Shown here: positions 24,025-35,909 of the stretch, piece after piece
Layout: each line of letters opens with the position of its first letter
Numbering within the stretch: position 1 is the stretch's first letter
NCBI GenBank assembly: GCA_007922195.1
Contig: ML682013.1
Span: 22,384,645 to 22,448,644, forward strand
Reading direction: 5' to 3'
DNA: 64,000 nucleotides
Source of the DNA: Podocnemis expansa
Lineage: Eukaryota > Chordata > Testudines > Podocnemididae
Translations under genes and position numbers: made by a program
Notes under the pieces: generated by a model
What the model saw: only the letters and a program-made list of their open reading frames with translations
The model's database searches: none
Told to the model about the DNA's origin: nothing

Positions 24025-24465
24025 ATGGAGTCATTAAAGCAGGCACATATCCCTGCGACAAACCACACTGCCAACTTTGCCCACATACCTGCTCAAAAGA
24101 CACCTGTTACAGAACCTACTAAAACCAGCTACTCCACCAAAGGCTCATTCACCAATGTGATTTATGCCATCATGTGCCAGAAATGCCCCTCTGCCTTATA
24201 TATTGGACAAACAGGACAGTCTCTGTGCAAAGGAATAAATGGGCACAAATCTAACATCAGAAATCACAGTGTTCTAAAACCAGTGGCTCAGCATTTCAAC
24301 CTTCATAATCACTCCATTGACAATTTGCTAATTGCGGTGCTCAGGCAGATGAATACCAGATCAAGCCTTCAAAGAGAACCTGCTGAGATCAAATTTATTT
24401 GCAAATTTGATTGCACCAGGAGATATGTTCTCATCTTTCTCTTTATACTGTTTGCCAGTGTTTGA
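24025..24465 (+). pseudogene. GIY-YIG endonuclease domain remnant of a PLE polyprotein
   Basis: The 146-codon open frame is a fragment, not a complete gene. In intact PLEs this domain follows a reverse transcriptase and nicks target DNA during integration. The GIY-type motif (VIYAI) and YIG motif are both visible and correctly spaced, with the following basic/histidine region (GHKSNIRNHSV) and an HF..HNHS stretch. The start ATG at 24025 is probably accidental, because homology begins upstream in another frame. The last 15-20 residues are hydrophobic and do not look like the usual domain end, suggesting a second frame change near 24415. A vestige, not expected to be functional. Confidence 0.8.
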
Positions 24466-24574
24466 ATCTTAACAACTACTTTGATTTGCTATTACAGTGT
24501 GACCTGTTCCCATTACTTACACTTCCTTGCATTGATTTCCTTCCATTCTTTATGTTCCCCCATCTTCAAAGCAT

Positions 24575-24613
24575 CTGACGAAGTGGTCTTTTCTCCCATG
24601 AAAGCTCATGCAA
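24575..24613 (+). ncRNA. Hammerhead-like motif in PLE tail
   Basis: CTGACGA, a GTGG...CCCAT stem, GAAA and a short GC-TCAT-GC hairpin occur in the order of a type I hammerhead. The bases after the short hairpin are AA rather than the usual U plus H at the cleavage site, so cleavage is doubtful. Stem I was not verified. Confidence 0.5.
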
Positions 24614-24660
24614 CAAATAAATTTGTTAGTCTTTAAATGCCACAGGACTCCTTGTTTATA

Positions 24661-25521
24661 TAGCTGTCATGTTTCTAGGACTCTCTGGAAATCTGTGTAT
24701 AAAGGATGATGTTCTCAGAAACACCTTAATTTTGATATGTTGATCATTTTATGTGTAAGTCTCCCAAAATCCCTACACAACTGTAAAACAGTACAGAGAA
24801 TGTTCAGGAGCTCTAGATTTCTTTTTCTATAGCAGAATAATGAAAATTTATCTGATCACTTGGTCTTTGCATCTCATAACTGCTGTCTCCTCACATTATT
24901 TCTCAGGGGCTACTAGATCTCCAGGTATTGCAGAAATAGTTGTGATTATAATCTGTTGTTGATGTAAAGTGTGATTTCAACCCCCCACATACAAAGATAC
25001 AAAATAATTCCTGAGTTATACAGCTGCCAGAGGCAAGAACCTATTGTATAGGTTTGTGATAGTGATTCAAGCATTTAAAATTCATTTTGATTCAGTTACT
25101 ATTTTGACAAGAAGTAGTGATGATTTACAGCATAACTGCATTAGGAAGAAATGATGTTTGGGTCTTTCAACTTATAAATGTGCTAATTCTTTCCCCCATA
25201 TAAATAACTTGAGAGCTCAGTGTCTTCAAGCCTATGCAAATACTGAGATATTTTAGTGATTTATTTAAAGGATAACAAATTAAGATCCAGGTAGCTCAGA
25301 GCCAGAATATAAAATTAATTATTTTGCTTGACTATTTGAATGTGTTTAAGTGCTTTGATGGGGGAGGGCTGAGATTACTTCTATCTTTCAAGTTAAGCAC
25401 ATGCTTAAGTGCTTTGCTGAACTGGGACTTACTTGTGTGATTCCACTTACAGTGTGATTCCACTGAAGTGTTTATTAACTATATAAATAACTGAATTTAT
25501 TAGGCCTCCATTGGTTTGTAG
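24661..25521. other. Unannotated AT-rich sequence with one old repeat
   Basis: About 25385-25440 (AAGTTAAGCACATGCTTAAG ... TGCTTTGCTGAACTGGGAC) matches an old repeat type common in sauropsids. Nothing else was recognised. Confidence 0.45.
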
Positions 25522-26536
25522 CTGGATTGTCCAACCCATGGCCTGGGGGCCAGAATGCACCTTGCCAACGGTTGCTATCTAGTCCACCAGATGCAGCCAC
25601 AGTCTCCCTCACACACCCAGCTGGAAGCAGCCCTTCCCCTCCAACCTCATGCCAGCCAGGAGCAACCATTTCTTTCCACTCCAGCCCTATGCACCACCCT
25701 GAAGTGCACCAGCCAGGACTGAGGAGCAGGTGTGTGTGTGTGTGTGGGAGATCAGCCACTTCTGGCTGAGACAGGTACACTGCTGCAGCTGCTGGCTGTG
25801 CAGCTAGTGCAAGTCCCCTCCCCTTTCCATCCAGTGCCCCCCTCTCTCTCGCATGCTGGCCAAGCCTGGCAGGAATGTAGGACATTGCAACACCCCTCCA
25901 GCCTACATCTTGCAACAACCCCAGACGGTTGGGATGCTGCAGCCTGGCAGCTGTCTGCAACAGCCTAGCTGGGGGAACAGCCTGCTCTTTCCATCCCAAC
26001 TCCATCCAGAGGCCATATAAACCAAAGCTCCTGGTTCTCCCTTTTCTCCTTCATCTGTTTCCAGACCATTTCCTTTGGGTACTGGATCAACAGGCAGCCC
26101 AGGGCAGGGAGGGGAAATCTCTTCCCCCAGCCAAGCAGGAGGGACCAGGGTTGGAAGTGGATCCATGTCCACTCATCCAGCTTCCAAGGAAGGTAGAAAA
26201 ATGGACAGTAGGGCACAGTGGAATAAGGACATAGTCATTCCTCTTTACTTGTAAGTGGGGCAGGAAGTGGAAAAAGCATGGCAGCCATAGGAAAGGGGAA
26301 CACGTGAGCCATGTGACCAGTTACATGTCTTCCCCCTTCCCCTTGTCCTCACCCCACCAGCACCCACCAACAAAAGCAAATGTAGACATCTGTACCACCC
26401 ACTTCCCCTGCAATCCTGTGCCAGCCAGCTGGGTGTAGCAGCAGCAGCAACGGCCCTTGTCTGAAACTTGCTCACCAACCTGAGTCAGAAAAAAATTATA
26501 ATGTGGCCCCTCATGCTAAAAGGTTGAATACTCCTG
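25522..26536. mobile_element. GC-rich hAT-like element, about 1 kb
   Basis: CTGGATTGTCCAACCCATGG at the left resembles the reverse complement of the right end (AAAAGGTTGAATACTCCTG), i.e. termini of the CAGGRGTNTYCAACC kind. The interior is GC-rich against AT-rich flanks. The 8-bp flanks agree only weakly, so the duplication is not demonstrated. The several overlapping open frames on both strands show no transposase motif and are composition artefacts. A (TG)n run sits at 25731-25747. Confidence 0.55.
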
Positions 26537-29303
26537 GTGTACAAGGTGTACAGCTCTCCCTGGGTGGATCAAGTGCAGCACCTACTATCTCAGTGAGAAA
26601 AACAAAGCTTTTTAGGGTCAGGTTGTAGATTAAATACAATTACAATGCTTGGAGAAGGAGGGAGATAGACATGTTTTTTATGTAGTGAATGTCTCTCAGT
26701 TTACTTGCTTGATGTTACTCCATCTGACTCCACTGAGTTAAAGCAAAGGAGATAGTTAGGGATAGCACACAGAAAATGACACAACAATTGAGATAAGATA
26801 TCTCCAACATGAATACCAAGGGTCTTTGGCAAACAGTGGGGTTTCTTAATCAGGAAATGCTTTTCTTCCTAACTACCACAAATTTCCTACCTATATGGTT
26901 TCAGTCTATCTACCTACCAGGAAATGCCTATCTACCTGGCTCCAGCCAGAGTAACATGTTTATTTTCTCAAGTTCAGAGCCTAGGTTCAAAACTGAACCA
27001 CTGAACTCTGCTGCCTCATTCAGAGGATGTAGAATTGGCAGAAGCTCTAGAGGTGCAACTGACAGAATGTGGGAGCACAGTTTTTTTCCAGAACAGAAAT
27101 AAGTTGTGTAGTCACTGGAATATATCAAAAAAAAAAAATTCAAGCAAATGGTAATGTTTAGGTAAGTCCCAGGCACATGAGCCTTTGTTGTTTTATTCCT
27201 CTTCACTGTTTGTTAATTACCTTTGCATAAACAAACAAAATGTTTGCTTAAATAAATTTGTTTGTTACTTTCATCAGTCAATAGCCAGAGGCTCTTAGAG
27301 AGAAGTTTCCCTGCAGGTGCCAAATATAGTTGAACCCATCATGGTCACATGATTTGGAAATGGGGTCTGTAACCAAGCAACTTCATCCGAGCAGCTGGAT
27401 CAGAGTGTGCTGCTTGTGAGAGCAGAAGGAAGTGGAGCAGGTCAATGGAGGGGTGCATTTGAGATGGTCTGCATAGGTATCTAAGACTCACTCTGTGTAA
27501 CCCTAACACTATTCTTATAGTTCTCATTTATAATAGGAAATATTCTATTATTGTCATCACTCATAAAATGGAAAGGGTCATTACATAAAGTTTAACTTCT
27601 TATATGCTGCTGAGTAAAATATCAAGGGAATTCAATAGCCTTACTTCTCAGCCTTCACTGGTAGGGTATGTAAAAGTTAAGGCACTATCAGGCAATCTAC
27701 CGTGCCAGATATTGTACTACCTGAACATTAGCTCTGTTTGGAGTTGAGCAAGGCATGAATTTGCCTCCTGTATTTCTAGTCAAGAACATACACTAGAACT
27801 GTTACTATGCCAAGTGTGACTCCTGTGCTTAACAAGCCTTAGCATACAGCACCTCAATCTGGCTTTCATAGCGTGGGCTCAAATCCTGAGGAAGGAGATT
27901 TCATCTTCACCAGTCCTTTTATTACCTTCTGCTTGATTCCAGTGTGGAAGAAGAGTCTTTCTTGCTGAATAATAGCTGAAGAGGATACAAAAAGGTTAAT
28001 TTCTTCTCCCCCGACCCCCTACACTTAATAATCCTTCAAGGTATTTAAACACTCTTCCGACTGACTATTTTAGCTATGAGAAGGAAAAATCTAATATATA
28101 TTCATTCAAAATATTTATATGTTTCTCTGTGTACTTCTTACAGCTCAGTAGAGAGCATATATAAGCTGCAAATGGTTTTGGTAGACTCTACTGTTTGAAA
28201 TGAGCTGTGGGCATCTTTACGCAGAGATCTATTATCAGAAAATCTTTTACAATTTTAATAACATAACATGCGGCTATCTAATGAAACTTGATATCCTAGC
28301 TACCCATCAAATATCTGCTCCCTATTGCTTTTCAACAGCATGTTTTCTGTAAGCCATACCGCTTTTATATGCCATTATATGAGAAAATATAAACAAGCCT
28401 CGCAGTAGGGCTTTTGAAAGATTTTACTAAATTGAATGGTCTACTGAGTGGTTTATATTTTTTCTGCCAAGTAAGAGAAAATCAAACTGATTCTGATAAA
28501 AAATATGCAGAGAACATGATTCATGTCAGTCCTTAAAACATGAACTCGTATGATACAAAAGAGCGGGAAAACCTATGTGTAATAACAGATATGTTCACTG
28601 CATGCTACATGTGCTTTCCTTTGAAAATTTTAAAACAATTTGCCTACATGTTAAAAAGCTCCTTTCTTACTGGGGAAAAGCTGAACTACCATAAACATGC
28701 TTCTCCAATTAGTTTTAACTAATAAGCATAAAATGTCTATTATCACACACATTTTTAATTACAACATGTCTCCTTGAACTAGCTACTTTAGCTACTACTT
28801 AGTATTCTTATATCAGAGGAAATAAATTATGGTGCCATTGGTCATGGCTTCATATGTAAAGTTGGTCCTGCTATATACTGCAGAAGTTCCTAGAAATTCC
28901 GGTCAGGATCAGAGACCTTGATCAGGGAATATTAACGTTCAGAATGAATTATTCCATTTGTGTATATCTGGGAGATTGTAACAGATTCTTTGGATGTAAG
29001 CCTAGTTATCATCATCTGTGTTTTTGTCACCCAAGGGTTAGCTTGTGGAATGGTGTGATTTACAATGGTTGTCAGTTAACTTTCAAGTAGTATGTAAGGC
29101 AAGTGAATGCTTGGAACCTATCCACTTGAGAGACTTTCTCTTTCCCATGCAGTATCGCCTCACTTATCATCAGTGCAACATTCCAGTTGGAGAGCTGAAA
29201 TATAAAGCAAAGAAGCAACGCTCAGGATGCTGTCCATCAAAGGTCATATAAGACTGATCCTTGATCCTTTCCTTGATAGTCATAATTTGTTGCTATTCAG
29301 TGT
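26537..29303. other. Unannotated sequence
   Basis: No recognised gene. Around 26690-26755 is a weak match to the old palindromic sauropsid repeat (CTCCATCTGACTCCACTGAG). The open frames seen are short and unsupported. Confidence 0.45.
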
Positions 29304-29735
29304 GGCTGTGTTCAGACATGTTTTATTTTGAAACAACAGCCGTTGTTTCGAAATAAAATTTCTCATGTCCACACAATGTACTGTTATTTCGAAACAACGG
29401 GATCCGTTGTTTCGAAATAACATCCATTGTTTCGAAACCATTAAACCTAGCAGGAAAGCGAAATAGCTGTTGTTTCAAAATGGTTGTTTCAAAACAACAG
29501 CATTCGGACATGTTGTTTCGAAACAACACCATAGTTTCAAAACAACTGTTTCGAAACAAAAAGTCCGAACGGCCTTATTTCTAAATAACAGCCATTTCGA
29601 AAGCAGGCTTTCCCTTAATTTGATTTAACAAACTGTTAATTCAAATTAACTTATTTTGAAATAAGGCTTTTATTTTGAAATGATTTATTTTGAAATGGGT
29701 TATTTCAAAATAACAGTTACCGTGTAGACATACCC
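29304..29735. mobile_element. Palindrome-rich MITE, TTGTTTCGAAACAA type, TSD TGT
   Basis: The left end is GGCTGTGTTCAGACATG (degenerate); the right end is GTGTAGACATACCC. TGT is duplicated at 29301-29303 and 29736-29738. The interior carries many TTGTTTCGAAACAA and TTATTTCGAAATAA units, more of them with an intact central TTCGAA than in the other copies, which suggests a relatively young insertion. A 78-codon minus-strand frame over it is simply translated palindromes. Confidence 0.82.
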
Positions 29736-29825
29736 TGTGTGTTGTAAGAATCCATAGTCATGATTCAGATTCTTTTCACATGACAGGTAATTTGACTTCA
29801 CCCTCCCTCTGTATGCTCCCTCCTG

Positions 29826-30066
29826 GAGTTTGAATCCTTACAAATGCTCTGATTTGCTGTTGCAGTATGACCTGATCCCATGTCTTACACTCCACTGCAT
29901 TTATTGTCATCCAATTCTTTAAGTTCTCCCTCTCCAAAGCATCTGACGAAGTGGGGTATTCTCCAATGAAAGCACATGCGATAAATAAATCTGTTAGTCT
30001 TTAAGTGCCACAAGACTCCTTGCTTTTTTTGCTTTACTAGACTAACATGGCTGCCCCCTTTGGAAC
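29826..30066 (+). mobile_element. PLE 3' tail
   Basis: Matches the non-coding tail of the PLE at 24.5 kb: GATTTGCTGTTGCAGTATGA, CACTCCACTGCATTTATTG, CTCCAAAGCATCTGACGAAG, TGTTAGTCTTTAAGTGCC and ACTAGACTAACATGGCTG. Severely 5'-truncated with no coding part. Confidence 0.8.
29943..29981 (+). ncRNA. Hammerhead-like motif in PLE tail
   Basis: CTGACGA, a weakened stem GTGGGG...CTCCAAT, then GAAA and GCACATGC. The order matches a type I hammerhead core; the base after the short hairpin is G rather than U. Probably inactive. Confidence 0.45.
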
Positions 30067-32526
30067 CTGAATAATTAATATATACAGACTTTGGATACGT
30101 TTGCTACATTCTATTTGAAGATAAAAAAACAATGTGCTGTAATGACAATTGCCTCCATTTACATAACGAAATCTTTACATTATTGATGTGCAGATATACT
30201 AGTGCTTTTAATCTGGGTCTGCTTCATGAAGACAATTAATAAGTTTGGCTTTTCTCCTGAATAACATGACATAGTGACAGCCCTTTTTAGGCTTAGAATT
30301 TAGATAAATTAGCCAGTAAAATATTAAACAGCTCTAAACTAGTAGATGAACAACTCTTTGCTATATGCAACAGGCAGTTATATGCTGTGTATTGAAGCAA
30401 ATTCTACCTTAATTTTTGCAACATTTTGGGACAATTTTTTTTTAAATAAATAGTAGAACGGTTTAGAAATCATTACATAGGCTTATTTAGCATAATAGTT
30501 CCACAAATAATTTGTAAGAAAGTTACACTCATTGAAGACAAAAGGCTAGTAATAAAAAGGTGTAAATTAACTTTGGTTTGAAGAAAGGCCATTTGAAAAG
30601 ACAGAGGAAGAAATGGCAAAAAGAACCTATCTATTACTCTGTCCTCAGGAATATATTGTTGACTAGGCCAAGAATGCTGTGCATTCAGTCAGAAGTCAAC
30701 TCACAGACATGCATGTATGAGGTCTTTTTCTTAGTGTGTCTAATTCAGTCATTGGCATTCATATCTAGGAAAAAAAATCTTGTAGACTGCTTAATTTCCT
30801 TAAAACTATAGTACTTTGATACTTTTATGAATGCAAGTGATGATAGGCAAAATCTCTCTCTCTCCTCTGTAATATGTTCATCTGTGTGTGAAATTTATAA
30901 TAATCTGATAGATTAAAATATTGTTTTACCTCTTCTATAACTCAGACTTAATGTAGCCACACAACTCTAAGACTAAGAAGAAAATAAAGCTCACTTATTT
31001 TGATACTAAATTCACTATTCTACATAGATTTGGTCAAAAATATGAACCTTATTAAGAATTCAGTGAATGCCCACCTACTCTGCTGTGAACATCTTAATTT
31101 GCAAAACCACATTGGAATAGTGGCAATATAATTGTTCTACAAATTTCAAATAGCTATTCTATGCCACACTAGGATTTGTGTTCTTTCTAAGAATTGGTCT
31201 TAGCATTTTGAATGGCTTTTGAACTCTTGCATGTGTGTATAAACAAACAAGAATTTTATATTTTATTGGATATGTATATAAATGCATTCATATACACACC
31301 CTCATACAATAAATATAACCATTTTTGTGTGCATTTGTGTGGTTCTCAGAATAAATACTCTTTATACTGTGTCACAGAATACCAGTCTGAAATACATATA
31401 ACAATTATTATAAGTGTATGATTCCTTTCTGTATGTGTTTTATTTGTTTTATTTTTAAATTAAAGTGATCACTTTGGAATATTGGGAACTTTAGTTGACC
31501 CCTTGTTTAAATCTACCACAGGGTCCTTGAATGGAAATGCTTATGTTACACTTCATCTGCAGTTGGAACAAGTACTCCAGTTATAATATTAACAAATCAC
31601 CTTGGAACAAAATTAATGGACTACATCCTTTTTGTCATTAGCTGTTGGCTCTCTTAGGTTTGACTTGTCAGAGGGGGGATAAGTGTGGGGAGAATGAATG
31701 ATGTTGTCAGGATGTTGTCTTTCTTATTATAGTTGAAACAAGCTTACTGCATTTTTATTGTGATAAGCAAGGTACCATCTTGCAGCAATAACAGCCAGCA
31801 GGTTCATTTAAGATGAACAATCTGAGGTTCTGAGTGCTTTTTAAATAAAATAATTCCTTTGTTCTCACCTTGGTGTGTTTCTTACATGCATGAACGAAGA
31901 TCTACATTTGCTTCTGCTCTCTTTCAATATCACAGATGTTTCAGCTTGAGGAAGTGGTATCTCTGGGATACCACTTTAATCCACAAGATTTTCTTTTTAT
32001 TGAGCCTTTCTCCTGCTGCTGTATTTGGAAGAGGTTGATTCAAAGTTCAGCAATGTACAGAAAATGAAATGTAATAGCAGTTTACTTGCTATTAAACTAT
32101 GGGGGTTTTTTTTGAAGAGGCTAATTTACCGAGAAAATACTTTGAGAGAGTTTTACACCTACAATCTAATATCAAAACTCAGTGTAATAGCCTTTTTTAA
32201 AGACAAACAATCTAATTTGATACACAGCTATCCTGCACACCACATTTCAGTTAGTATTATACCTGAACAGTAGCCGGTTGCCTAAGTGTTTCCATTCTAA
32301 GATCCTGTTTTCAGTTACTCCATAACTTTCTGAAGCATTCACCTTTGGGCATGAAATTTTTCCAGAGTATTTTTGCCTCTCTTCATAATAGTACCAGCTT
32401 CACAGGACATAAACAGCTTTCTAGGACTTGTGTAACACAGGGCCTATGCTCAGAAGAGCTATATGGAGGAGGTAAAATTGCTTATGAACAACCTTTTTAC
32501 CTCACTTAATCCTAAGGACGTAAGTT
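30067..32526. other. Unannotated AT-rich sequence
   Basis: No gene, repeat family or notable hairpin recognised. Confidence 0.5.
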
Positions 32527-32995
32527 AGAGTAGCTATATGTCTGCTCAAAAGTATGATAGAGACAAGGTGGGTGAGGTGATATCTTTTATTGGACCAACT
32601 TCTGTTGGTCACAGAGACAAATTTTGACTTAGATTGCTCTTTCTCAGATCTGGGAGAGGTACTCTAGAGTAGCATAGCTAAATGCAAGGTGGAATTGATA
32701 GTTTATATTCAGTAGCAGGCATTCTTCTAATGGAGCATTCAGGGTGAACACCCTGTAGTTACAGGACCAATAGAGGGGGCTAATGGCTTACAAATTATTA
32801 TAAGTCATAAAAAAGCTATATATTCAGTGTCTCAATTAAGGCAATATATTTTAATGTCTACCACAGTTATGAATTTAAGTTCCCAGGCTCATAATTTGGA
32901 AGTGTTGAGTGGGTTTCTTTTGAGGATAAGGATTTATAAATCAAATATAGATTGATCACTTTTGTGAAAAGTGTTATCCTCTAGTTGATATAGTT

Positions 32996-33023
32996 TTGGT
33001 TGGTTGGTTGGTTGGTTAGTTGG
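32996..33023. repeat. (TTGG)n microsatellite
   Basis: About six units of TTGG with one variant unit near the right end, inside the decayed PLE. Confidence 0.9.
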
Positions 33024-33080
33024 GTTTTTTGTCTTTTCTCATTTTTCTAGATGAGTTAATTTTGGAGTATAGTGATTGTC

Positions 33081-34669
33081 CTCAATAAGGACAAGTGCAG
33101 AGATCTGTTCCACATAAAAAGACCTAGAGATTACAGTGAGCAAGAAGCTGGGTGAGAGTTAATAGTATGCTCTTATTGCCAAGAAGGCTAATGGCATATT
33201 TGGATGCATTAGTAGGGCATGGCGAACAGATTGAAGGAAGTGATCGTTCTCCTCTATTGGGCACTGGTAAGGCCTCATTTAGTGTATTATATCTAGTTTT
33301 GGGTCCCCCAGTACAGAAAAGATGTGGACAAATTGGAAAGAGTCCAACAGAGGGCAACAAAAATGATTAGGGGGCTAGAGTACATGACTTATGAGGAGCA
33401 ACTGAGGAAACTAGGCTTTGTTTAGTCTGCCAAAGGAAAGAATGGGGAGGGAGGGGGATTTGATAACAGCCTTTTGATAGCAAGGAGGATGAAACTAGGC
33501 TGTTTTCACTGGTAGTAGATAACAGAACTAGAAGCAATGGTAAGAAGTCTCAGTGGAGAAGGTCTAGCTTGGATATTAGGAAAACCTTTTTCACTAGAAG
33601 GTTAGTGAAGCACTGGAATTGGTTACCTAGGGAGGTGGTGGAATCTCCATCCTTGGAGAATTTTAGGGTGTGGCTTGGCAAAGCCCTGGCTGGGATGATT
33701 TAGGTGGAGTTGATCATGCTTTAAACTAAACAATGGTTCTCAAACCTGTAGATCAGTAGCTCTCAAACTTTTAAAATGGAGTCCTCCCTGGACATTTGTG
33801 TAACATGTGCCCTCCCCCCAACTTCTGTGCAGAAGTGGGGGGAGCAGTGGCAAGGGAGCTAGGTGCAGGAGCAGCAGCAGTATAGGGAGTGTACCTAGCA
33901 GGGGGTGGGGAGGCTGCTACAGGAGGTGGGCAAGAGCAGTGGCTACTGGCAGCAGCAACATTTCATGCTGCCTGGTAGTAGCGAGGGGTGGCTGCCATGA
34001 GTAGCAGCAACAAGCACCAGTGTGAGCTTGCCAGGCACCAGCTTGGAGAGTGGCTGGCAGTCTTATCCAGCCTTACTGCTGTAGACTGGAGGGTGAAGGC
34101 ATCTCCCCAAAGCCCATCTGGGGTGAACATCCAGTGCAGGACCAAAGTGGGTTGTGACTCTGCACATGATTGGATCTAGTTTGATGTTGGGTGAACCAGC
34201 AATGTGGAGCACAATATGGTCTGGCACATCAGTGCTTCCTGCTGGGGTCTGGGCAGAGCAAATAGTTGGAGGAGCAGGTGGGCCAGCACTAGGGGCTGGG
34301 AGTGATGCATTAAGGAGGAGGAGCTTCAGACCTGGGGCATACCAGCCGACCTGGGGGTGAGGTGGGACTAACCAGTGCTGGTGTGGTGCAGGCCAGTGGT
34401 AACAGTGCTACAGAGGATGGAAGCATTCAGAGACTTTGGTGCTCCCAGACATGGATGGGGGAGACCAGCCAGCCCGGGGATAGGGAAGGGCAGAGCAAGC
34501 CATCACTGAGGTGCAGGCGCTGGAGCATTCCCCAATCCACCAGTATCCCAGCCCCCATGGTGCCTCCCCAGGATACATCTTGGGGGGTGTGCACCCCACT
34601 TTGAGAACATCTGGAGTAGATGACTTCCTGAAGTCTCTTCCAATCCTACCCTATGATTTTATGATTATC
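33081..34669 (+). mobile_element. CR1 LINE 3' portion, inserted in a PLE and split by a hAT-like element
   Basis: Plus-strand CR1: C-terminal ORF2 coding material (about 33120-33690, e.g. CACTGGTAAGGCCTCATTTA and AGGTTAGTGAAGCACTGGAA), then 3' UTR to CCTTCCAATCCTACCCTATG and the ATGATTTTATGATT terminal repeat. It cuts the PLE endonuclease coding sequence directly after the YVGET codons. A hAT-like element (33754-34613) interrupts its 3' UTR. Stops and indels make the frame defective; the element is 5'-truncated. Confidence 0.82.
33754..34613. mobile_element. hAT-like element inside CR1, 8-bp TSD
   Basis: The termini are CAGTAGCTCTCAAACTTTT and, inverted, CCCACTTTGAGAACATCTG. Flanking octamers CTGTAGAT (33746-33753) and GAGTAGAT (34614-34621) agree at 6 of 8 positions and restore the expected CR1 3' UTR when one copy is removed. 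The interior is GC- and purine-rich with no recognised coding region. A second terminus-like string, CAATGGTTCTCAAACC, lies just outside at 33731. Confidence 0.8.
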
Positions 34670-34721
34670 TTGTTTCACCAACATAGTTGTTATTGGAGCA
34701 TTGGATAATTTACACCAAATT

Positions 34722-34958
34722 TTATGATAGGCATGTGCAGGGCACATGGATTTTTAAAGATGTGTTGTGAAGAGAATTGATCATTTTATCAGTGGAAAAA
34801 TGTCTTCTAGTTTTACATCTGCAGTTCTGACATTGTCTCATACCTCTTTTAGTTGATGGGTCCTGGTCTGTGGTGAACTTGCTTTTCATAATGAACTTAC
34901 AGAGGGTTGGTGGTTGTTTGAAGGTCAGAAGAGTGGATTCAGGAAAGATTTCTTTCAC
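34722..34958 (-). pseudogene. PLE linker and Cys-motif coding remnant
   Basis: The 78-codon open frame, read on the minus strand, begins FPESTLLTFKQPP, a segment typical of the region between PLE reverse transcriptase and endonuclease, and contains a cysteine cluster QCQNCRCK about residue 43. It ends shortly before the GIY-YIG part. Upstream codons (to about 35178) continue the homology but contain stops. The host element is interrupted on both sides by younger insertions. Non-functional. Confidence 0.65.
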
Positions 34959-35178
34959 GATGGGATCTCCACTGAATAGGGTTTTGTGTTTATTTGCTGG
35001 TACCAGTTGCAGTGTGTGAAAGTAGGTGCAAAAGTAGGTGACAGCTATAGGTGTGCGGTCAGAGGGGATTTTATTTCTATACTGGCGCAGGATATTTAGG
35101 TGTTCTGTTCTATGATGTAACCAACTTCTCTGGTGGAGTGCCCTTGTTTTGTGAATGTAGTTTTGCGTGTCTTATTGT

Positions 35179-35909
35179 CAGGGGTTAAAGTATAAGTTTG
35201 GGGGGCCCAGAAGCCTCCTAAATCAGTGGGGACCCCTCACACCAGAGTGGGCCCCCCCTTATGCTGGGGCAGGACCCCCCACACCAGGGCAGGACTCCCC
35301 TCATGCTGGTGCAGGACTCCCCTCATGCACCCCAGCTACTGCCCCCCCAAATGCCTGCCCCATCTACTGCCCCCAACACCTGCCCCCAACCCCAGCTACT
35401 GCCCCTAAAACACCTACCCCCATCAGACCCTTGTCCCCATGTCCTTTTAGCCCTAATCCCCACTGCCTAAGCTCCCTGCCCCCANNNNNNNNNNCAACCC
35501 CCCACAACCCGCTTAACTGGTCAAAGAGCTAGGTTGGGGCCAGGAGGCTGTGGTGCTGCCTGGCCAGCTGACTGGAAAAAAGGAGCCATGGCCAGAGGCT
35601 GGGGCCTGGCCACAAGCATAGCCAGGGCCCAACCATAAGGGGTGGAGCCACACAGGCTCTGGGAAAGGGAGGGAGGGTGGCCGGGCTGGCCCTAGCCCAC
35701 AGCTCCTCTCTTGCTCTGGCCTAGAGGGGATGCGCCAGAATGCTGGTTCTGGCATGCCCTTCTATTTTTAGGGGGCCCCGGAACTCAGTGTTCCAGCGTG
35801 TCCCCCTATGAAGTGCTCCCCTATTTTTGAGATCCTGGAACACTTGTTCCCTAAAAATAGGAGGCCCCAGAATGGCATTTTTGGGCATTCCCCCTTACTT
35901 AAACCACTG
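35179..35909. mobile_element. hAT-like element inside PLE, 8-bp TSD
   Basis: The left end CAGGGGTTAAAGTATAAG pairs with the right end, whose reverse complement is CAGTGGTTTAAGTAAGGGGG. Flanks CTTATTGT (35171-35178) and GTTATTGT (35910-35917) agree at 7 of 8 bases. The interior is C-rich with repeats of CCCCTCATGCTGG-like units and a 10-N gap (35485-35494). No coding region recognised. Confidence 0.8.
35485..35494. other. Assembly gap, 10 N
   Basis: Ten undetermined bases within a C-rich, repetitive stretch. Confidence 0.99.

Larger units (their letters stand above)
24000..24660 (+). mobile_element. Truncated PLE with GIY-YIG endonuclease fragment and 3' tail
   Basis: 5'-truncated Penelope-like retroelement. 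The open frame 24025-24465 encodes a GIY-YIG-type endonuclease segment: VIYAIMCQKC about residue 50, then YIGQTGQSL about residue 60 and a GHKSNIRN stretch. A conserved cysteine cluster expected just upstream is readable only in the preceding frame (24051-24089: CDKPHCQLCPH-like), so one frameshift separates it from the GIY-YIG part. The reverse transcriptase is missing. The frame ends in a degenerate C terminus; a 3' untranslated tail of about 200 bp follows, with a hammerhead-like core at 24575 and the family end CCACAGGACTCCTTGTTT. Confidence 0.85.

Noticed and set aside
25475..26478. Overlapping open frames of 77-176 codons on both strands
   Set aside because: All lie in a GC-rich hAT-like element; no transposase or other motif.
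29323..29559. 78-codon minus-strand open frame rich in Phe, Arg, Asn and Thr
   Set aside because: It is the translation of TTGTTTCGAAACAA palindromes in a MITE; the repeated FRNN/FETT pattern follows the DNA repeat.
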